From Herbaspirillum sp. Sphag64 (lineage in GTDB: Bacteria > Pseudomonadota > Gammaproteobacteria > Burkholderiales > Burkholderiaceae_D): a DNA stretch of 64,000 nt. Every line of letters starts with the position of its first letter. The first letter of the stretch is position 1. Position numbers and translations under genes: made by a program. Location: positions 1 through 64,000 of the forward strand of contig NZ_JACHYE010000011.1 of assembly GCF_014192645.1 (NCBI RefSeq), written 5' to 3'. The notes under the pieces are model-generated. The model saw nothing but the letters and a program-made list of their open reading frames with translations. It was not told the origin of the DNA and did no database searches. Positions 58,347 through 64,000 of the stretch are shown here, one piece after another.

Positions 58347-59095
58347 CGTGCATCACCTTTGCCATATCGCTTTTCAAGATGCTCGACGAACGCCGACAGA
58401 AGCAGAGTGATGCCCCAGTAAATCAGCGAGATCGTCAGATACGGTTCCCAGTAGCGCGCATAAGCCCCGGATACCGTACGTGCTGCATAAGCCAGTTCAG
58501 CCAGACCAATTGCCGACGCCAGGGAGGAATCCTTGACGATGGCGATAGCGTTGTTTCCCAGCGGCGGTAGCATGCGTCGGAACGCCTGCGGCAATACCAC
58601 CTTGCGCAAGGTCTGCAGATAACTCATCCCCAGCGAACGCGAGGCCTCGCTCTGACCGCGGTCAATTGACTGGATACCAGCCCGGAAAATTTCCGATACA
58701 TAAGCGCCTGAATTGAGCGTGATCGCCAGTACTGCCGACAGGAAGGCGCCGTATTGCGAGCGAATCTCCCTTGCCAGATCGCCGCTGACGATCCAGCCAT
58801 TGGCAGGATTGATCAACAACGGCATCAAGGCGAAATGGATCAGCAGAATTTGCACGAACAGCGGCGTGCCACGAAAGAAGCTGACGTAAAAACGTGTCGG
58901 CAACTGCACTGCATACCGCAGGAAGTACTTATAAAATCCGTGCTTGGCCTCGGCCAGACGGCCCACACCCAGCACGAGACCCAGTAAGGTGCCGGTGATC
59001 ACGCAAATGATTGCGGTCTTCAGCGTCATCCAGGTACCCTCGATGAACAAGGGCAGGTACTCGCCAATGATTTGCCATTGGAATGAAGAAAACAT
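58343..59095 (-). CDS. Polar amino-acid ABC transporter, permease
   Basis: This 250-residue inner-membrane protein has about five helices. The family block [20 protein letters not shown] appears early, and the ATPase-coupling EAA loop is visible as [22 protein letters not shown]. Because only one permease gene is present, it probably forms a homodimer, as GlnP does. It lies between the substrate-binding protein gene (37 bp) and the ATPase gene (4-base overlap). Confidence 0.94.
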   Translation of the reverse strand: MFSSFQWQIIGEYLPLFIEGTWMTLKTAIICVITGTLLGLVLGVGRLAEAKHGFYKYFLRYAVQLPTRFYVSFFRGTPLFVQILLIHFALMPLLINPANGWIVSGDLAREIRSQYGAFLSAVLAITLNSGAYVSEIFRAGIQSIDRGQSEASRSLGMSYLQTLRKVVLPQAFRRMLPPLGNNAIAIVKDSSLASAIGLAELAYAARTVSGAYARYWEPYLTISLIYWGITLLLSAFVEHLEKRYGKGDAR

Positions 59096-59132
59096 AGTGA
59101 AATCCGGTAGATGAAATCAGATCTTGCGCGGA

Positions 59133-59912
59133 TTATTGCAGTGGCAGTGTCGGCACGTTGTCGTCAAACCATTCCTTGTAGATCTTGGCATAAGTACCAT
59201 CGGCAACAATTTTCTTCAGGCCGGCGTTGATCTTGTCGAGCAATACCTTGTTGCCTTTTTGTACCGCTATGCCGAAATACTGGCGTGTGAACTTGGCATC
59301 ACCGACAACCTTGAATTTCTTTTCAGGGTGGCTCTTGATATAGAACTTGATCACACCGACATCGCCCACAGCAGCATCGACGCCGCCACGGTAAAGTTCT
59401 TCCAGCATCAGCGGGGTATTGTCGAAGCGGTGAATCGCCACATTGTTCTTGCCAATTTCATCCGACACCACGATGTCGCCGGTACTGGAATTGACCACAC
59501 CAACCTGCAGCTTCTTCAAGTCAGCCAAGCCGCTGACCTTCGGGCCGTCGCCAACGATGATGACTTGCTCCGCAGGGAAATACGGTAAAGAAAAGTCGAC
59601 CATCTGGCTGCGCTTGTCGGTGATGGTGATACCGGAAATCAGAATATCGCGGTCGCCTTGATTGACGGTCGCGAAAATGCCTTCCCAAGGCGTGCTGACC
59701 AGTTTGATCTTGAAGCCGGAAGCGACGCTGATTGCCTTGATGATATCGATATCAAAGCCGACCAGTTCCTTCTTTGCGGTTTCGAATTCAAACGGGCGGT
59801 AGGTCCCACCGGCGCCGACAACATAAGTCTGATCGGCGGCATGTGCCGCGACCGCTGGCAATGCAAAAGCCAGTGCGCTGCTGGCGAGTAAAACTAATTT
59901 CTTGAACGACAT
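59133..59912 (-). CDS. Polar amino-acid ABC transporter, periplasmic binding protein
   Basis: This 260-residue type II periplasmic binding protein (SBP_bac_3) begins with a signal peptide (SFKKLVLLASSALAFALPAV, then AAHA) cut before ADQTYVVG. The family motif YRPFEFETAKKELVGFDIDI is intact, including GFDIDI. I chose the ATG at 59912 (MSFKKL), preceded by GGGAGAAGC; the frame runs on 54 codons upstream but without a plausible signal sequence. It is the first gene of the transporter unit and is usually the most abundant subunit. The exact amino acid carried is not readable. Confidence 0.94.
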   Translation of the reverse strand: MSFKKLVLLASSALAFALPAVAAHAADQTYVVGAGGTYRPFEFETAKKELVGFDIDIIKAISVASGFKIKLVSTPWEGIFATVNQGDRDILISGITITDKRSQMVDFSLPYFPAEQVIIVGDGPKVSGLADLKKLQVGVVNSSTGDIVVSDEIGKNNVAIHRFDNTPLMLEELYRGGVDAAVGDVGVIKFYIKSHPEKKFKVVGDAKFTRQYFGIAVQKGNKVLLDKINAGLKKIVADGTYAKIYKEWFDDNVPTLPLQ

Positions 59913-60325
59913 GGTGCTTCTCCCTTGGAGTGAAATATGTAATGAAATGCTATAAACAATTGACGAAGTAACACCTTCATCAACAAAAAATGTTGTCCAC
60001 CTGCACCGTCCTGAGGCGTTGCCGATGTCGCGATCTTTCAACCAGGGCGCTATTTTACAATTCATCCTTCTCATCGGATAAACCGTGGTGCTTGATTGTC
60101 AGTCGAAGCAACAGTTGATCAGGCGTGATTTGCCGAGCAGCCGCGTGGAAAATTCAAGCGCCAGCTTGGCTGGTTCACTTAGGCAAGTCGCGTGCCTGAT
60201 CCGGTTTTTACACCACCAAGTAGGTCAAACCAGAAGATTCGGACGCTGAAACAGCTCGGAAGGTGGAAATGTCGGATGTGACCATCTACAATCTGCGTTG
60301 CTCATATTGTCAGGGATGTTGCGCC
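59913..60325. other. Divergent intergenic region
   Basis: About 413 bp lie between the ABC transporter start and the small lipoprotein gene. The left 60 bp are AT-rich and presumably carry the transporter promoter. No other motif or gene is convincing. Confidence 0.5.
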
Positions 60326-60559
60326 ATGAAAAACACAGCACTTCTTTTCCTCGTCGTCACGATCATGCTCACGGTCACTGCCTGCTCCACCAGCAGTAGT
60401 GGTGGTTATACCTATAACAACACCAGCGGCTCGAACACATCACAGCAGCAAAGCGGTAGCAATGCAAGCGGCTTTAGCCAATCCAACCAAAGTCAGACCA
60501 ATATCAGCAACTCATGGTCGTCGAAGCATAGCTTCAGTAGCGGCAGCGGTAATCAATGA
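60326..60559 (+). CDS. Small Ser/Asn/Gln-rich lipoprotein
   Basis: The 77-residue precursor has a lipoprotein signal (KNTALLFLVVTIMLTVTAC) with Cys at about residue 20. The mature ~58 residues are almost all Ser, Asn, Gln, Gly and Thr, with no charged core, and are presumably disordered. I chose the ATG at 60326; an upstream in-frame ATG would put a Cys-rich stretch before the signal. No family is recognised. It may be a small surface or spacer lipoprotein. Confidence 0.7.
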   Translation: MKNTALLFLVVTIMLTVTACSTSSSGGYTYNNTSGSNTSQQQSGSNASGFSQSNQSQTNISNSWSSKHSFSSGSGNQ

Positions 60560-60620
60560 GTGGTCAATCCATTTGGATGGTGCCTATGAAAAAGTGCTTT
60601 AAGCAGGAAATGGAAAACTG

Positions 60621-61493
60621 ATGAAACTATTCAAGCAGGTGCTCTTTGCTGCAGTGTCCTTGTTGCTGTACGGGCAGTCGCATGCCGAGATTGCCGAGGT
60701 AAGCGTCAATATCCCCGTCGTTGAAAAGGGACTTTTTGGCAACTCCACCGACAATATGGTCGCCACCGAATTTCGACCGGACGGGCCTGGGCCGTTTCCC
60801 TTGATCGTGATCAATCATGGCACGCCGCGCACCAGTGCCGAGAATCGCTACGTCACTGATGTCTACAAAGAGCATGCACGTCTATTTGCGCAGCTAGGTT
60901 TTGTGGTGCTCAATCCATTGCGCCGGGGCTTTGGTAAATCGGATGGTATTGCGGCAGATAGCTACGGCAGTTGTGACAATCCGGACTACTACGGAGCCGG
61001 GCTCAAGACCGCACAGGATATCGCCGCTGCTATCGACTATGCCCGTACCAAGCCCTACATTGATACCACGCGTATTGTCCTGGTTGGCCAGTCTGGTGGT
61101 GGGTTTGGATCACTGGCCTTAGCCAGCGAAAATGTGCCTGGTGTGGTTGGTGTGATCAATTTCGCAGGCGGGCGTGGCGCACGCGGTGTGGACAATGTCT
61201 GTAAAACCGCGAATCTGGTCGATGCTTTCTCTCGCTATGCCAAGACAACGCATGTGCCAATGCTCTGGTTTTATTCAGAGAATGATCACTCCTTCTACGC
61301 TGCTTTAGCCAAACAATTATTTGCAGCGTATCAAGATGCAGGCGTCGACGTGCGTTTCATCGTGGCACCGCCTTACCGCAAGGACGGTCACGGCTTCTTC
61401 CACGGGATTGAAAGTGCACCTATCTGGATGAAGGAAGTGGCGCCATTTCTGAAGAAGCTGGATTTTCCACAAATTCAAGATGCTGAAAAATGA
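60621..61493 (+). CDS. Exported alpha/beta hydrolase (dienelactone-hydrolase/prolyl-oligopeptidase-like)
   Basis: The 290-residue protein has a signal peptide (KLFKQVLFAAVSLLLYGQSHA). The alpha/beta hydrolase domain has an oxyanion region VINHGTPR, a nucleophile elbow GQSGGGFGS, an acid in YSENDHSFY and a His in KDGHGFFHG. The Gly-rich elbow suits carboxylesterase/dienelactone-hydrolase-like enzymes. A GGAAA ribosome site precedes the ATG. It is 61 bp after the small lipoprotein. The substrate is unknown. Confidence 0.87.
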   Translation: MKLFKQVLFAAVSLLLYGQSHAEIAEVSVNIPVVEKGLFGNSTDNMVATEFRPDGPGPFPLIVINHGTPRTSAENRYVTDVYKEHARLFAQLGFVVLNPLRRGFGKSDGIAADSYGSCDNPDYYGAGLKTAQDIAAAIDYARTKPYIDTTRIVLVGQSGGGFGSLALASENVPGVVGVINFAGGRGARGVDNVCKTANLVDAFSRYAKTTHVPMLWFYSENDHSFYAALAKQLFAAYQDAGVDVRFIVAPPYRKDGHGFFHGIESAPIWMKEVAPFLKKLDFPQIQDAEK

Positions 61494-61632
61494 TCTTGAA
61501 ACCCATCGCCTTGCTTAAAGCCAGGATGTTTTTTAGAAACGTCGGCTTCAGCGTCGTCTCCAGCAAGTTGCCGTAGAGGTTGCCTTGCTGGATGCCTACT
61601 ATCCAGTGAAAACTGGATAGGTGGGAATAGAT
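61420..61632 (-). pseudogene. Remnant of an HI1420-type addiction-module antitoxin
   Basis: A minus-strand frame, closed by stops at both ends and with no start, encodes VGIQQGNLYGNLLETTLKP then TFLKNILALSKAMGFKIIF. This resembles the C-terminal helix-turn-helix of putative addiction-module antidotes (pattern LYRALS..GNPTF..ILKV..ALGLKL). The N-terminal half is missing, and the 3' end overlaps the hydrolase gene on the other strand. No toxin partner is visible. It is probably a relic of a lost toxin-antitoxin locus. The match was made by eye. Confidence 0.4.
61599..61620. terminator. 9-bp stem-loop after the hydrolase gene
   Basis: CTATCCAGT-GAAA-ACTGGATAG is a perfect 9-bp stem with a GAAA tetraloop. 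It lies about 105 bp after the hydrolase stop and also within the antitoxin remnant. No U-tract follows, so a terminator role is uncertain. Confidence 0.35.
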
Positions 61633-61935
61633 CTATGTAAGCGCCGTCTGGTCAATGCTTTCAGATTCATCGAGGTAAAAATGGAGGCAAAAAATTTTCT
61701 TAATTACGATCTATCTTAGCGATTTTTTTCATCGATATGACTATAAACGCAGGGGCTGGGATGACTCGAGATCACTACAATCAGGCTTTTTGAGCAAAAG
61801 TTTAGCGATCGCGGGTTCATCGTCGTCTTTTGCGTATTCGTGGGCCGACTTGCCGTCTATTTTCAATTCATGCAAAAGCTCGTCATTTTTCTGCATCTGA
61901 CGCACGCCTTCGATGTTTCCTTCGTCTATCGCTTC

Positions 61936-62001
61936 TTTTAACCGAGTGGAGTCGTTGGAATTCGATGATTTTACCCGAGTGCAGTCTTCGGAATTTGATG
62001 C
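61936..62001. repeat. Tandem 33-bp repeat, two units
   Basis: Units 61936-61968 and 61969-62001 are exactly adjacent and match at about 26 of 33 bases (TTTTAACCGAGTGGAGTC against TTTTACCCGAGTGCAGTC at their left ends). The unit length is 11 codons, and in the ankyrin frame it encodes an 11-residue repeat on the minus strand. Confidence 0.75.
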
Positions 62002-62168
62002 GTTCTGTTGAGGGGGGGAAATATGTCCTCACGTTGCTGATTAACATGCTGAAGCAATTCCTTTCCGTCCGTTGGTCTACTCGAGAAGCCCCGGGTTCTA
62101 ATACGCACCCGGAAATGCTCACCTGTTTCGTTTGTGTGCTCAAAGCAGTACTACTTGGGCGAGAATTG

Positions 62169-62179
62169 CCCCCCCCCCC
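62169..62179. repeat. Homopolymer of eleven C's
   Basis: An unbroken run of 11 C's (11 G's on the coding strand) sits near the 5' end of the frameshifted ankyrin gene. Runs this long are rare in GC-moderate genomes and prone to slippage. They are also prone to sequencing error. Confidence 0.85.
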
Positions 62180-62224
62180 ATGGATTATGGTAGATATTCC
62201 TGTTGACGATTGCGGCTCAATCAT

Positions 62225-62695
62225 GGTCATTCTCCAAAATTTTTATTGAAAAAGTGGATATTAACGTGATTGTTTCGATAACCGATAGCAAGTCTCATGC
62301 TTGCTGCAACGAGGTGCTGCCGGACTGATGTTCGGCCTGGTTTGATGTCAAGCGCACGGCGCCGCTCGTCGCGCCATGCGTGACCCTAGCCCAAAATCAG
62401 TACGATCTAAGGTGGAAATTCCCGGGTTTTGTGCCACACCGAACAAAAAATTCCAACAAAAAAGCCGTTGACCCTTTCGGAATCAATTTACTGTGACAGC
62501 AAAGCGCATTGCGGTATTCCACGATTTCGTCATAGCAGCGCCTATGCTCGTAAAGATACATACCTCGCGCCAAGTCCCTGTCGTGTAGGCGACACTGAAA
62601 TCGCGGGCTCATTCCAGCAGCGGCGTGCTTCATCCGCTGAGCAGAGCGACTGGCACCTTTACGCTGGTGCCGCATTTCGAACTAGTCATGCCTGA
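62225..62695. other. Decayed spacer without a recognisable gene
   Basis: About 470 bp lie between the ankyrin remnant and the SDR gene. Short frames on both strands exist. One on the minus strand (62397-62675) is Cys/His-rich, with no ribosome site or family that I recognise. Together with the adjacent remnants this looks like an old insertion/deletion site. Confidence 0.45.
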
Positions 62696-63412
62696 CTAGC
62701 TGCCTAAGCGCAACCCGCCATCGCAAGTGATGATGTCTCCGCTGATAAAGCTATTGGAGATAAGGAAAGCGATGGCCTGCCCAACGTCTTGTGGTTGTCC
62801 CACGCGCCCGACTGGCGTTTTGGCGGCATAGTTGGCAAAAACGGGAGCTTTCTGCTCGTCCGTCAGAAAATCCCACCAGGGCGTATCGATCACACCAGGA
62901 GAAACCCCATTGACCCGCAGAGGACGCAACTCTGCTGCGAGGATGGGGACAAGTGCGGCAATCGCTGCGTTAGCTGCACCGATCCCGGCTGTCCCAGGCA
63001 TCGCGGCCTGAGCGGTCACCGCAGAGATGAACGTGATACTGCCATCCTTGCGCAACGAGGGGAGTGCGGCCTGTGCCGTGGCAAAGTGGGGGAAAACCTT
63101 TTCCTCGAAACCCTGCCGTACTTCCTCGAGGCTGACCGATGCGAATGGTCCCGCTCCTTTGCCGCTACCAAGCGACAGTACGAGGTGATCGAATGCGCCG
63201 ATGCTTGCGAAGGCATCGGGTAGGCTTTCCGTGTCAGCGGCATCAAGAACGAGGACTGCAATATCACCGTCCAATTCATTCTTCGCCGCTTCCAATCGCT
63301 GTTCGGTACGACCTGTGATCGTGACTTTGTGGCCCAGGGCAAGAAGCTGTCGAGCAGTTGCAAAGCCAATGCCGGTCGATCCTCCGATGATGACGGTGTG
63401 TTGGATTGACAT
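62696..63412 (-). CDS. SDR-family protein lacking the catalytic Tyr and Lys
   Basis: The 238-residue protein has the short-chain dehydrogenase/reductase fold. The NAD(P) motif GGSTGIGFATARQLL is intact, a basic TGRTEQR follows beta-2 (suggesting NADP), and VNGVSPGVIDTPWW is present. At the active site, where YxxxK is expected, the sequence reads IGAAN (in MPGTAGIGAANAAI), so both Tyr and Lys are replaced. The gene may encode a non-classical SDR or a binding or regulatory protein. GAAAAGGAAAAC precedes the ATG. It lies 72 bp downstream of another SDR gene on the same strand. Confidence 0.87.
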   Translation of the reverse strand: MSIQHTVIIGGSTGIGFATARQLLALGHKVTITGRTEQRLEAAKNELDGDIAVLVLDAADTESLPDAFASIGAFDHLVLSLGSGKGAGPFASVSLEEVRQGFEEKVFPHFATAQAALPSLRKDGSITFISAVTAQAAMPGTAGIGAANAAIAALVPILAAELRPLRVNGVSPGVIDTPWWDFLTDEQKAPVFANYAAKTPVGRVGQPQDVGQAIAFLISNSFISGDIITCDGGLRLGS

Positions 63413-63484
63413 GAGTTTTCCTTTTCTAATGGTTGAAAGATGAAGCGGTTACTACGGTGGGAAAGACCGATTGCATGACTGAAG

Positions 63485-64000
63485 TTATGAGGCGCCGTTT
63501 GATGCTCCCTGATGGGCTTTCGGCAAGCCGACAAGTTCGAGACTGATCGATCGCAGGCGCTCACGCGCAGCAGCGTCATAGGCCTGTGGGTTGGCCCGTC
63601 GTGGCTGAAGTCCGTCGAAATACAGACCGTTCATTCCATCCATCTCGCTGGAAACAGCAAGATGGAGGATGGCATTGGCCCCTTCATCAACGGTGCTGAT
63701 CGGTGAGATGCCATCTTTGCGCACCATAGTGGTATCCATGTAGGTCGCCGGGTGCAGGCTGTTCGCGGGAATGCCCGATCCGTCCAGTTCACGGGCAAGA
63801 TCGAAGCTGAACATGATCTGCGCGAGTTTGCTCTGGCAATAGGCTCGCGCACCGCTGTAGCCATTCGTCAGCATGATGTCGGCGAAGTCGATCGACTGTT
63901 GGCCAATCGATGCGACGTTGACGATTCGGGCCGAGTGACTTTGTTGCAGGATCGGCAGGAGAAGGCGCGTCAGCAGGAAGCCGGAAAGATAGTTCACCGC
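63485..64000 (-). CDS. SDR-family oxidoreductase, N-terminus outside window
   Basis: At least 172 residues of an SDR protein are present, and the frame remains open to the last base, so the true start lies beyond 64000. Seen are ARIVNVASIGQQ with the catalytic Ser, and the YxxxK motif as AYCQSK, followed by SLHPATYMDTTM. The nucleotide-binding GxxxGxG is missing because it lies outside. The longer insert and the C-terminal LRSISLELVGLPK resemble retinol-dehydrogenase/WW-oxidoreductase-like bacterial SDRs. It precedes the tyrosine-less SDR gene by 72 bp. Confidence 0.88.
   Translation of the reverse strand, partial: AVNYLSGFLLTRLLLPILQQSHSARIVNVASIGQQSIDFADIMLTNGYSGARAYCQSKLAQIMFSFDLARELDGSGIPANSLHPATYMDTTMVRKDGISPISTVDEGANAILHLAVSSEMDGMNGLYFDGLQPRRANPQAYDAAARERLRSISLELVGLPKAHQGASNGAS

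Larger units (their letters stand above)
61741..62224 (-). pseudogene. Frameshifted ankyrin-repeat protein gene
   Basis: Bases 61741-62028 encode 95 residues that end in an ankyrin-like segment (LKEAIDEGNIEGVRQMQKND, ELLHELKIDGKSAHEYAKDD, then EPAIAKLLLKKP), preceded by two 11-residue repeats (SNSEDCTRVKS, SNSNDSTRLKE). The frame has no usable start. Upstream, another frame starts at the ATG 62224 with a good GGAG site (IEPQSSTGISTIIHGGGG) and runs open to the junction. The two would join by a one-base shift in the run of seven C's (sense strand) at 62012-62018. A run of eleven G's (sense) lies earlier. The product would be ~160 residues. It may be decayed or phase-variable. Confidence 0.45.

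Noticed and set aside
61830-62249. 139-residue plus-strand frame
   Set aside because: It is the complement of the ankyrin-like reading; the 11-codon tandem repeat and ankyrin pattern are on the minus strand.
62397-62675. 92-residue minus-strand frame, Cys/His-rich
   Set aside because: No ribosome site, no family recognised, and it lies in a decayed spacer; not strong enough to call a gene.

Overview
The window looks like chromosomal DNA of a betaproteobacterium in the Burkholderiales, most likely the Oxalobacteraceae (Herminiimonas, Herbaspirillum, Collimonas and relatives). This rests on the look of the proteins: a trimeric porin of the Burkholderiales type, small DUF4148 proteins, UbiH, an AmgK-MurU-LptD-SurA-PdxA-RsmA block, and an lnt-corC-ybeY-phoH-miaB block. 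The family assignment is inference; no database was searched.

Bases 1-78 are the last bases of a 5S rRNA gene and its strong terminator, so an rRNA operon lies just left of the window. Bases 268-22848 are housekeeping genes. First comes a minus-strand run: upp, ubiH, pepP, murU, amgK. Then a plus-strand envelope run: lptD, surA, pdxA, rsmA, gloA. Then a long minus-strand block: a YgjP-type metallohydrolase, plsC, gmhB, glyS, glyQ, lnt, corC, ybeY, phoH, miaB.

Bases 23298-32772 hold an ECF sigma/anti-sigma pair with a likely autoregulated promoter, an exported alpha/beta hydrolase, a malate:quinone oxidoreductase with a signal peptide, a chemoreceptor, a major porin and a Sel1-repeat protein. 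Bases 32800-43998 are an accessory metabolic and stress region. Two copies of a DUF4148 transcription unit flank a three-gene operon (enolase-superfamily enzyme, MFS transporter, exported amidohydrolase). After these come two XapX-domain membrane proteins and an isochorismatase-like hydrolase, divergent from a run of amidohydrolase, DoxX, alpha/beta hydrolase, Dps and a DUF1275 membrane protein.

Bases 44028-57509 are a dense signalling island: a hybrid sensor kinase with an OmpR-type regulator, a FixJ/NarL-type regulator, a lone receiver, a 1570-residue AAA-ATPase/GAF/PAS histidine kinase, a GGDEF-EAL protein with a broken GGDEF, and a second chemoreceptor. Both chemoreceptors in the window end in an xWxxF CheR-docking pentapeptide. 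The island is followed by a polar amino-acid ABC transporter, a small lipoprotein and an exported hydrolase. A decayed stretch (61420-62695) follows, with remnants of an HI1420-type antitoxin and a frameshifted, homopolymer-rich ankyrin protein. The window ends in two SDR genes, the last cut by the window edge.

The least ordinary parts are the giant AAA-histidine kinase with its two orphan receivers, the duplicated DUF4148 units, the paired 18-bp repeats before the enolase operon, and the frameshifted ankyrin gene with 7- and 11-base homopolymers. I found no CRISPR array, no intact insertion sequence and no tRNA.
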